Below, piece after piece: positions 36,701 to 44,700 of a stretch of DNA of 64,000 nt. Source of the stretch: QVMG01 sp032073245 (GTDB lineage: Bacteria; Bacteroidota; Bacteroidia; Bacteroidales; Tannerellaceae). The number at the start of each line of letters is the position of its first letter. Positions within the stretch are counted from its first letter, which is position 1. The notes below the pieces were generated by a model. That model worked only from the letters and a program-made list of their open reading frames with translations, was not told the origin of the DNA and searched no databases. Location of the stretch: assembly GCA_032073245.1 (NCBI GenBank), contig DAMANX010000024.1, positions 19,808-83,807 on the forward strand. The letters run 5' to 3'. A program made the translations under genes and the position numbers.

Positions 36701-36882
36701 TGAATTGTGATAAAAGGCAGGCTTTCACCGGTTGTAGCATCGGAAGCGACACCGGTTACGCGAATCTGTGCAAATGACATAACCGTAACCAGCAACATAA
36801 TAACGGAAAGGATGGCCCTGTTCCGGTGGCGTTTAGTACTCACGCTGTTCACGGTAGAATAAAAGGTTTTTTGTCTGTTCAT
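33772..36882 (-). CDS. SusC-like TonB-dependent receptor of the alpha-glucan locus
   Basis: A 1036-residue outer-membrane importer with no STN domain. After an N-terminal signal region (about 1-40) come a CarboxypepD_reg domain (VTGVASDATTGESLPFITIQ), DEVVVVGYG, a plug domain with VTQTSGMAGAGAAIRVRGIA and DILKDASATAIYGSRGANGV, and the barrel ending TIGLNINF. The lack of STN fits control by an HTCS rather than sigma/FecR, and an HTCS lies at 41742. It starts 23 nt after a GH13 gene and is followed at 11 nt by susD. Confidence 0.95.
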   Translation of the reverse strand: MNRQKTFYSTVNSVSTKRHRNRAILSVIMLLVTVMSFAQIRVTGVASDATTGESLPFITIQVKGTTQGTTTDMDGKYTIEVPGVNSVLVYSYIGYKKVEVTVGNQTRINVSLQEDVEILDEVVVVGYGVQNKRDVTGSIAKVDGEDLMSNPASSFDTALQGRAAGVQVTQTSGMAGAGAAIRVRGIASITAGGDPLIVIDGIPIQQDAGDRTGGAQDNPLASLNTNDIQSIDILKDASATAIYGSRGANGVVLITTKRGKSGKPQINFSSRVAFSTPNVKVKMLETADYLKLYREGLQNDYTFNPTGAPDPATVTTYPGGYTEEQALANNTDWQDLVTRTGVSTYNDLSISLGNEKVRAYIGLSHVAENSYVEDNHFRRTSGRLNIDYTPFSFLKVGGNFSFSSTFNKYVPVSWDGGYGRAISNALPYFPAYNADGSYYKFPMSNNPVTEIYEKLREIYTNRTMANLYADWTIIKDLSFRVEGNIDYRDSESNYLRTKELSSAPNSNMTNRYDTNWNAKALLNYVLNVGENHRFHFLLGTEAMKSKRTSNYRNVVFEMGSEDWLYNNPAYDKSKETSTVYPNQEYSFISFFGRVNYTLMDRYMATVTYRRDGSSRFGANNKFGDFPAASVGWLITEEDFLKDNDVLSLLKLKTGYGITGNAEIPNYAQWGAVSVNETQLYAEQLYWYINTLKNPNLKWETTNTFDIGLEFGFLKNRISGEIGYYNKNSKDLFLNVRVPASGGYTEFLGNIGKVRNRGVEFNIKSVNFNGRDFSWTTDFNISYNKNKVLDVGTAGPDALGGEGDTRVLVGQPIGVNYLVKTLGVDPQDGAPIYEMLDENKNPVGQTKEYNAERDRQPVGHPYSDFVGGLNNRFTWKNWDLGFMFTFQIGGSIYDDGEKFQMNNMGTWNLKEAVLDRWQKPGDVTDVPRITLGNSGINQARNTTEYLHDAGFLRLKNVNVGYTFNGGFLRKLHIRDARIYAQATNLLTLFNEYYSKYSGEPEIMRDVASAQARNLSLNVTYLTPPQARTYTIGLNINF

Positions 36883-36905
36883 AAGATTAACAAATTATTA
36901 GAGTA

Positions 36906-38750
36906 TCAAAATAAATCTAACACATACACACTTCTTGCCGGAAGTGTCACACTTTCAGTCACCGGTAATGTTTGCCCGGTCACCACATCTCTCCCTGTCC
37001 GGAATTTTCCGGTCACATCACTGAATCTTTCCATTGTCAAAGCTTGCTCGTTATCCGTACCGTTCATCATAACCAGCACTGTCTGGCCATCTTTTACACG
37101 TGCATACACATAACAACCCGTACGGTCAGGTGTGTAGTGAACCAGCCTGCCTGTGGTCACGGCTTTACTGGTTTTGCGCCATTTCAACAACTTCTGCATA
37201 TAATCCCATGCCTCGTTCTGCAACGGTGTGCGTCCGCTACGCGTAAAAGCATCCACCGTATCACCTGGCCAACCACCCGGAAAATCCTTCCGGATATTGC
37301 CGTCGCCCTCTCGTTTTTCGCCCGACATCAAAATCTCCGTGCCGTAATAAATCTGTGGAATACCCCGTGTGGTAAGCAAAAAAGCCAATGCCTGTTTGTA
37401 ACGCCGCAAATCACTCTCATCCTTTTTCATAAAGCGTCCGAGGTCATGGTTGTCGAGGAACGTCAGGATATTATCAGGATCGGCAAACAAATAATCCTGT
37501 GCAATCACCTCATACAACTTGAATAGCCCTGCTTCAGAACCTTCGCGCGATGAGGATTCATCCGTGAAAGCTTTCTCTGCCGTAAAAGTCAGGTCAAAAT
37601 CCATTACCGTTTTCAAGTTACTGTTCACACCGTTATTACGTGAATCCCGTTGCCACCATGCCGAAGCCGAAATGCGCGGATACCATGCCTCGCCCACAAT
37701 ATTGAAGTCAGGATATTCATCCTCCACCTCCTTACACCAGCGAGCCATGAAATCATAATCCGCATACGGATGCGTGTCCTGGCGAATACCGTCGATACGC
37801 GCATATTCAATCCACCAGATACTATTCTGAATCAGGTAAGTACCCAAATGACGGTTGCGCTGGTTCAGGTCCGGCATACCTCGTCCGAACCAACCGTTCA
37901 CCAGAATATCCTTTTCCGATTCCGGTGCATGAATATCCATCAAGGTCCACTTATAATGTGTTGTCTGTACAAATTCCTCCTGATTGTTCAGCCAGTCCTT
38001 CGTAGGCATATCCTTCAACCACCAGTGCGCACTGCCGCAGTGATTAAAAATCATATCCATCACCACCTTCATGCCCTTGCCGTGCGCCTTGTCTATCAAC
38101 TCACAATACTCTTCATTCGTTCCAAAACGAGGGTCTACATTATAAAAATCCGTAATCGCATATCCATGATAAGACCCTCCCGGCATACGGTTCTCCAACA
38201 CCGGGTTCAGCCAGATAGTCGTAAAACCCAGGTCATCGATATAATCCAGCTTATTAATAATCCCACGTATATCCCCACCATGACGCGAATTGGCACGCTC
38301 ACGGTTCACCTTCACTGTGTCAAGATTATCATTCTCCGGTACCGCATTCGCAAAACGATCCGGCGTAATCAGATACATCACATCCGAATTATCAAATCCC
38401 ATTGCCCCGGGACGAGTCTCCCGTGCCCTCAATTCAAAAGGCTTACGAATAGACTTCCGCCCTTCCGTAAACACAATATCCATCGTCCCCGGTTTCACCC
38501 CGTCTAATAACTCAAGGTAAAGAAAGAGATAGTTAGGATTCTCCACCTGAACCACCTCTTTCAACCTTACCCCCTCATAGGCAACAGAAACCTTCGATTT
38601 CGCAATATCCTTCCCATAAACCATCACCTGCAATTCCGGATTCTTCATACCCGTCCACCAGAACGCAGGCTCCATCCGCGAAATCTCAACCGCTGTCACC
38701 ACATATATACATAAAAAACACAACGCTGAAACTATGGCAAGCTTTCTCAT
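36906..38750 (-). CDS. GH13 neopullulanase-like alpha-amylase, first enzyme of the SusCD operon
   Basis: A 614-residue exported GH13 enzyme paralogous to 30524-32359 (same opening, RMEPAFWWTGMKNPELQVMV). The N-terminal beta domain is followed by the barrel with MDMIFNHCG, RIDGIRQDTHPY (nucleophile Asp), NIVGEAWY (acid/base Glu) and FLDNHDLGR, then a C-terminal beta domain. All catalytic residues are present. The signal peptide covers about residues 1-20. Having two full GH13 copies in one operon suggests distinct chain-length or linkage preferences. It lies 162 nt downstream of the oxidoreductase stop. Confidence 0.94.
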   Translation of the reverse strand: MRKLAIVSALCFLCIYVVTAVEISRMEPAFWWTGMKNPELQVMVYGKDIAKSKVSVAYEGVRLKEVVQVENPNYLFLYLELLDGVKPGTMDIVFTEGRKSIRKPFELRARETRPGAMGFDNSDVMYLITPDRFANAVPENDNLDTVKVNRERANSRHGGDIRGIINKLDYIDDLGFTTIWLNPVLENRMPGGSYHGYAITDFYNVDPRFGTNEEYCELIDKAHGKGMKVVMDMIFNHCGSAHWWLKDMPTKDWLNNQEEFVQTTHYKWTLMDIHAPESEKDILVNGWFGRGMPDLNQRNRHLGTYLIQNSIWWIEYARIDGIRQDTHPYADYDFMARWCKEVEDEYPDFNIVGEAWYPRISASAWWQRDSRNNGVNSNLKTVMDFDLTFTAEKAFTDESSSREGSEAGLFKLYEVIAQDYLFADPDNILTFLDNHDLGRFMKKDESDLRRYKQALAFLLTTRGIPQIYYGTEILMSGEKREGDGNIRKDFPGGWPGDTVDAFTRSGRTPLQNEAWDYMQKLLKWRKTSKAVTTGRLVHYTPDRTGCYVYARVKDGQTVLVMMNGTDNEQALTMERFSDVTGKFRTGRDVVTGQTLPVTESVTLPARSVYVLDLF

Positions 38751-38847
38751 ATAGTCGTATAATTGTTTAAGATTAATAGTAATGTAAGTTTAACTCTTTA
38801 TTCTCATTCTTGTATACATTCGTATACTTATTCTTGTACATAAGAAA

Positions 38848-38903
38848 ATATCAAGTGGACTATCTTTGGCTCCTCGCCTGACTACGCGAGGAGCCAAGAT
38901 ACT
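38848..38903. repeat. hairpin repeat, copy B (after oxidoreductase stop)
   Basis: Shares ATATCAAGT and TATCTTTGGCTCCTCGCC with 30455-30513. Its stem GGCTCCTCGC / GCGAGGAGCC is perfect with a short loop. It lies 10 nt past the stop of the minus-strand gene at 38913. Confidence 0.6.
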
Positions 38904-38912
38904 ACAGTCGTA

Positions 38913-40247
38913 TTAAATACTCGGAAACTTCCATTCTCCCCGATAAACAGGCTTCAAATACTTATCCGCTTCCTTATTATCCACAAACTTCCTACTCACC
39001 GGGTCATAAACCACCTTCGTCCCTGTCCGGAAAGAGATATTTGCTGCATGAGCAAGTATAGTCGCAAACGCCCCCTTTTCAATAGGACTATTCGTTGCAA
39101 TATTCTTATTTCTGATACATTCACCCCAATTCGTAGCATGATCAATCACGCCCCGGTATTCAAAAGGCCCCTTCATCTGATAATCCTGCGCCAGCAACTC
39201 ACCCTCACGGCTCTTCACCGGAATCAACTCATACCCATCACGGTTACAAACCAACGTCCCCTTACTGCCAATCCACGCAACTCCCTGGCTACGATTATAA
39301 AGATGAGCCACCTGCTGCGACCACTCAATATGAAAATTCTCATATTCAAAAATACTGGTCTGTACACTCGGCGTCTCATTAAACGATTCGGGATGCTTAT
39401 AGGCAGAAGAAAAAACCGCCTTCGGATAAGTACGCCCGTTCAGCCCCAACGCTTCCAGGCCATCGAAAGCCGAATCAATCCAGTGCACACCCCAATCCGT
39501 TTGCTGTCCGCCACCATAATCCCAGAAACCGCGCCAACCCCTGACACGTCCCGGATTATAAGCACGCTGAGGAGCTGGCCCTAGCCACCGCTCATAATCC
39601 AACGTAGCCGGAACAGGTGCATCCTCCATCGCCGCACGCGGATTAGAAGACTGACAAAGAAACACATGTACCTTAAAGACATCACCTAAAACACCTGTTT
39701 TCAATATCTCATTAGCCCCAAGAAAATAACGCTGGCTCGTCTGCCATAACCCGGTAGTAACAATTCCCTTATACTTCTTTTGGAAATCCATCATCACATT
39801 ACACTCCGCAATCGAATTAGCCACAGGCTTCTCCACATAAATAGCCTTACCGGCCTTCAAAGCCTCACAAAAAATATATGTATGCCAATGGTCAGGAGTC
39901 GCAATAATCACCCCGTCCACATCTTTATTATTCAATACCTCCCGGAAATCCCGGTACAACTTCATATTTCCCGTCTGGTTTGGATACCTCTTTCTGAAAT
40001 CAGCCGCCTGAGTCTCGAGCCGTTCCTGATTCACATCACACATAGCAATGCAATGAGCCCAGCTATTCTGTAAAATACCATTCAGGTCAGCACATCCCAT
40101 ACCAACCCCAATAACAGCGACATTCACCCGGTCGCTTGGAGCGCTATTATTTATAGAAGCCATCACACCCGGCGATAAAACCGAGGACACCCCCAGCCCG
40201 GCTGCCAATGCTCCCGTACTCTTCAAAAATCCTCTTCGTGTTGTCAT
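38913..40247 (-). CDS. Tat-exported Gfo/Idh/MocA-family oxidoreductase
   Basis: A 444-residue NAD(P)-dependent dehydrogenase-type protein. The Tat signal is MTTRRGFLKSTGALAAGLG. The Rossmann motif is AVIGVGMGCAD (Gly47, Gly49, Gly51), and the catalytic EKP is at 139-141 in YVEKPVANS. The C-terminal domain has GGGQQTDWGVHWIDS. Export of a nucleotide-dependent enzyme implies tightly bound cofactor, as known for Tat-exported glucose-fructose oxidoreductase. Members of this family oxidise C3 of glucosides in Bacteroides. The next gene upstream encodes a DUF1080 protein, the known partner family for 3-keto glycoside cleavage. Confidence 0.92.
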   Translation of the reverse strand: MTTRRGFLKSTGALAAGLGVSSVLSPGVMASINNSAPSDRVNVAVIGVGMGCADLNGILQNSWAHCIAMCDVNQERLETQAADFRKRYPNQTGNMKLYRDFREVLNNKDVDGVIIATPDHWHTYIFCEALKAGKAIYVEKPVANSIAECNVMMDFQKKYKGIVTTGLWQTSQRYFLGANEILKTGVLGDVFKVHVFLCQSSNPRAAMEDAPVPATLDYERWLGPAPQRAYNPGRVRGWRGFWDYGGGQQTDWGVHWIDSAFDGLEALGLNGRTYPKAVFSSAYKHPESFNETPSVQTSIFEYENFHIEWSQQVAHLYNRSQGVAWIGSKGTLVCNRDGYELIPVKSREGELLAQDYQMKGPFEYRGVIDHATNWGECIRNKNIATNSPIEKGAFATILAHAANISFRTGTKVVYDPVSRKFVDNKEADKYLKPVYRGEWKFPSI

Positions 40248-40288
40248 TTCCTATTAGATTTATTTAGTTATCAAATTATTTCAACCCC

Positions 40289-40384
40289 GTAGAGACTGGG
40301 CTTGCCCTGTCTCTCTTTATATAAACAATACCCTTATTTAATGAGAATATTTACCCATCCAAACAGGGCAAGCCCTGTCTCTAC
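40289..40384. repeat. inverted-repeat (MITE/REP-like) element, 96 bp
   Basis: 21-bp arms 40289-40309 and 40364-40384 pair with one mismatch; each arm is itself nearly palindromic around GGGCTTGCCC. The 54-bp interior is AT-rich. It sits between the DUF1080 and oxidoreductase genes. Confidence 0.75.
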
Positions 40385-40390
40385 AATATA

Positions 40391-41191
40391 TCACAAATTC
40401 CGAATCCAGATATTCCTATAAGCCACCTCAGTTCCATGGTCTTGCAATGTAAGCGGCATGCGCCCATGAGGAGTATAGCTCGGAAGTCCGGTATACGGCG
40501 TGCTACCTTTCAATACATAATTATTCTGTACCACAATCCCGTTAAGGACAACAGTCACAATAGCCGGACTCTCCAGCTCACCACCCGTTCCGAAACGAGG
40601 CCCTCTCCAATAAATATCATAAACCTGCCACTCGCCATTACGCGTATACGCATTCGCTAACGGAGCATTCTGTTTATAAACACTCCCCACCATACCATTC
40701 ACATACGTAGGATTATTATCCCCATCAAGTACTTGTATTTCATAACGACTTTGCAACATTATACCACTATTCCCCCGGTTCTGCCCATCATGCTCACCCG
40801 GAGCAGGAGACTTAAACTCGATATGCAACTGACAATCCCCGAAATAATCTTTCGTACGAATCGTTCCTTTACCCGGAGTCACAACCAGTTCACCATTACG
40901 CACATTCCATTCCGCCGGGCCACCCGGATTATTACGGTTAGCCGACTCCCATTTCGACAAATCTTTCCCGTCAAAAAGCACGATAGCATCCGAAGGCGGT
41001 TTCGTACCCTGTCCCGGCGTCACCTTTGCAGGCACCGGATAATGCCACTCCGTACTACGAGGGTCCCACTGTGCCGGACGAGCCTGCCCAGCCTGTTGCG
41101 GTTGATTCTGTTGTTGCTGTGTTGGCTGTTGCGCCCAAAGAGAAGATAAACTGCATACAAATGCAATCATCAGGCATGTTACCTTTTTCAT
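40391..41191 (-). CDS. DUF1080 (3-keto-glycoside hydrolase/lyase-like) protein
   Basis: A 266-residue exported protein (signal ending LWAQ). A Gln/Pro-rich linker (about 20-45) precedes the DUF1080 jelly-roll domain: AIVLFDGKDLSKWESA, DCQLHIEFKSP, NRGNSGIMLQSRYEIQVLD and the final PLTLQDHGTEVAYRNIWIR. DUF1080 proteins have been shown to act on 3-keto glycosides made by Gfo/Idh/MocA oxidoreductases. That fits the gene 143 nt downstream. It is the first gene of the minus-strand series and faces the HTCS gene across the double palindrome. Confidence 0.9.
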   Translation of the reverse strand: MKKVTCLMIAFVCSLSSLWAQQPTQQQQNQPQQAGQARPAQWDPRSTEWHYPVPAKVTPGQGTKPPSDAIVLFDGKDLSKWESANRNNPGGPAEWNVRNGELVVTPGKGTIRTKDYFGDCQLHIEFKSPAPGEHDGQNRGNSGIMLQSRYEIQVLDGDNNPTYVNGMVGSVYKQNAPLANAYTRNGEWQVYDIYWRGPRFGTGGELESPAIVTVVLNGIVVQNNYVLKGSTPYTGLPSYTPHGRMPLTLQDHGTEVAYRNIWIRNL

Positions 41192-41241
41192 GATATTAGT
41201 ATTAAAATATTTATAAGTGAATCTGTTCCTAAGTGTTGCTA

Positions 41242-41249
41242 CAAATGTA
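41242..41249 (-). promoter_or_regulatory. putative -7 box TACATTTG for the DUF1080 gene
   Basis: Minus-strand exact TAnnTTTG match, about 50 nt before the ATG at 41191. No clear -33 box. Confidence 0.45.
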
Positions 41250-41443
41250 TGCCCGTTTCCTCCCTTTCTCTGATAACTATTCTATCAATTTATTGTCATA
41301 TTATCTCATATATACATTTCCTTCCATGTTCTGAAATGATTTTACACAAGTGAGACAAGAGTGCATAAAGCTTATTCTATTTATACCGGGCTTTTAGTTC
41401 TTTCCTTAGGAATGTTTAATCTTTTTATGCAATAGAATTAATC

Positions 41444-41527
41444 TGCTCACAGCCGTGCAATATATATTGCACGGCTGTGAAATTATTATTCCCCAGTTGT
41501 GCAATATATATTGCACAGCTGTGAGCA
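41444..41527. promoter_or_regulatory. nested double palindrome, candidate operator
   Basis: Two palindromes share the core GTGCAATATATATTGCAC: 41447-41480 is a perfect 34-bp palindrome, and 41494-41521 is a 28-bp palindrome with one wobble. The outer arms TGCTCACAGC (41444-41453) and GCTGTGAGCA (41518-41527) also pair, so the whole block can fold on itself. It lies in the divergent promoter region of an HTCS and a glycan operon, so it could be a regulator-binding site or a cruciform-forming element. Confidence 0.7.
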
Positions 41528-41741
41528 AATAAAAACAATAGCGAAAAAAAGTTAGATATTGCCGTATAAAACATTAATTAGTAGGCATATAACAGTTAAG
41601 TTGTTCAGGTATCGGAAATAGTCTCATTTAACACATTTACTTAAACGGTTGCAATTTGTATTCTTATTGATACAATCTGAACAACGATGATACAAAAGTG
41701 CAACATAATTAAAAAGAAATTACCGTATCTTTCGGGCACTT

Positions 41742-44700
41742 ATGAAAGCCATAAATACACTACGACATATTATTGTAACAGGACTTTGTTTGACACTGGC
41801 CTTTGTTCTGCATGCGGAACCTTATTATTTCAGGCAATACCAGGTACAAGACGGATTGAGTAATAATACTATCCGCTGCTGTATACAGGACGAACAAGGT
41901 TATATGTGGTTTGGCAGCCGTGACGGATTGAACCGCTTCGACGGATATTCCTTCCATACATTCCGCAATGATTCGGAAGAACCTAATTCCATCGGAGATA
42001 ATCATATCAATGCCTTAGCTATCGATACGAAAGGAACAATGTGGATAGGTACCAACATGGGAGTCTACAGCTACAATCCCGAAAAGGAAGACTTTACTCT
42101 GCTTTCGATCACCCAAAATATGCGCATCACAAAAGTCGTCAGCGGCCGTGCCAATGATATCTGGATCATAGCAGAGGGCAAACTTATCAATTATAATATC
42201 ACACTGGAACATGCAAATACGTATACATTACCCGATAACAGTTCGCCTACCCATATCAGTATCACTCCGTTAGGACAGATATGGGTTTCGAGCCAGAACG
42301 GTATAATCTATGAACTACTGGAATCAACGGGAACATTCTCTGCCTATGATGTTTTCTCACATTCTACAGATATAAAATCGCGAAGTATCAATTGCCTGGC
42401 TCCTACAGCCTCTGGTGATAAATTATTGATAGGCACACGTACACACGGAGTGAAACTGTTTGATATCAACAAAGGTGAGTATATAGATTGCTTTCGCTAC
42501 GACCCGAATCATCTGGGCCTTATGGTACAGGATTTCCTGCAGGTAGACAATCATACGGTTTGGGTGGCTACAGAGAGCGGATTGTATTTTTATGATTTAC
42601 AGACAAATAAACATTCCTTTATCAAGAGACGTCCTTACGACCCCTATTCCATCACTACCAATATTATCTATTCTCTCTATCAGGACAACGAACAAGGAAT
42701 ATGGCTCTCCACCTATGCCGGAGGAGTCAACTATTACTCCCCCTATCAGCCTTTCCGGAAATATTATACGTATCCCGGCGAAAATGTATTACAGGGAGAT
42801 CTGATTCATGATATCTGTACCGATAAATACGATAACCTATGGATTGCTACGGAAGATGCGGGCATCAATAAATATAACCCTTCAACAGATACCTACATCA
42901 ACTACCAACCACAATCCGGAGGAAAAGGATTGTCGCACATCAACATACACGGACTTGTGGCTGACGGCGACTACCTCTGGATAGCCAATATAGCAGCAAC
43001 AATAGACGTAATGCATATTCCCACCGGACAAATCGTAAAACAGTACCATATCGGAAGGGTAGGCTCACCTTCACAAACGCTGTCTATTGTCAATATGAAA
43101 CAATTAAAAGATGGCACATTAGTGGTATCGACATCCTCAGGCATGTTCCGCTACAACAAAGACAATGACAGTTTCGAGTTTATGCCCGAATTTCCATCTT
43201 TCCGCATACAAAGCATCTATGAAGACCATGAAGGAGTGATATGGACAGGAGCCGTATACTACGGAGTCAACTACTACGACCCTACATCAGGTAAATACGG
43301 TAAATTCGAACACGACACCATACCTAACACAAGCAGCAACACCGTGAACGATATCTGCGAAGACAAACAAAACAATCTATGGTTTGCAACCAGCGAAGGT
43401 ATTAAGAAATATGACAGGCAATCGAAAGAAATTTCACGGTTTACTATAAAAAACGGATTGCCAGGGAATGTCTGTTACCGTATTATTCCCGATAATAACG
43501 GGATATTATGGATAACCACTACCAATGGCCTGGTAAGTTTAAACCCCGAAACGGAAGAAATAACCATATACAGGCAGGAACATGGATTGATTACGAATCA
43601 ATTCAATTATAACTCAGGATGGAAAGACACCCGTGGATATCTCTACTTCGGAGGAGTAACAGGCCTTATCAGCTTCAACCCCGAAGAAATCAAGCCTATG
43701 GAAAATAAGCTGACAACTCAGCTAACGGCCTTGACTACGCTGGAAGCAAATCAGCAAACCCATTATTCACTCCAACCCGCCAACCTTATCCGCCTTTCAA
43801 ACGAGCAGTCAACATTGGAAATCAATTTCTCAGCTATGAGCTATTTAGCCCCGGAAATCATACAGTATGCTTACTGCATGGAAGGTTTTGACCAAAACTG
43901 GATAAATCCTAAACATACCCATACGGCATATTATACCAAACTTCCTCCCGGGCAATATACATTCAAAGTAAAAGCCGCCAATATATCAGGACTGTGGAAT
44001 GACGAACCGACCACAATGCAAATCATTGTGATGCCTCCGTGGTGGATGTCTACAATAGCTAAAATTATTTATGCGGTTATACTCACAGGCCTTTGTTTCT
44101 TAGTTTTCAGTGTCTTCGCTCAAAAAGGCCGTAAGAAGGTAGCACGCAGCATCAAAATACTCGAAGATGAAAAAGAAAAAGAACTATACCAGGCAAAAAT
44201 AAACTTCTTCATCAATATTGCACACGAAATACGAACACCGCTTACGCTCATTAAAAGCCCGTTGACCAAGGTGATGGAGAACAAAAACATACCACAGGAA
44301 GCAACACCCTATCTATCTGTAGTAAATAAAAATACGGATCGTCTGCTCTCTCTTGTCAACCAACTCCTCGACTTCCGTAAAACAGAAATAAAAGGATACA
44401 GCCTGAATTTTGTAAAAACCGATATACATGAACTAATCGGGGATATTTGCGACCGCTTTAAAAGTACAGCAGAAGAGAACGGCATTTCACTCGAAGTACG
44501 TATAGAAACCTTCGAGAAATACGCCTATATCGACAAAGAAGCATGTACGAAAATCATCAGTAACCTACTCACAAACGCCATAAAATACGCACGAAGTTTT
44601 CTGCTGATTACTCTTTCATTTCCGGAGAATGAAGATACATTTATTATCGATGTCTGCAATGATGGAGAATCAATTGCTTCAGAAATAAAACACCGCATAT

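Larger units (their letters stand above)
41192..41741. other. divergent regulatory region between DUF1080 and HTCS genes
   Basis: 550 bp that drive two opposite transcripts. It contains a -7 box for the DUF1080 gene (41242-41249), the double palindrome (41444-41527), a small inverted repeat around 41656-41674, and a near-consensus TATCTTTC at 41727-41734 just before the HTCS start. No open reading frame of note. Confidence 0.6.

Noticed and set aside
37650..38507. 285-codon plus-strand open frame
   Set aside because: It lies entirely antisense to the GH13 gene 36906-38750, whose catalytic motifs are intact. Its translation is rich in Arg, His and Ile with no domain, typical of a shadow frame.
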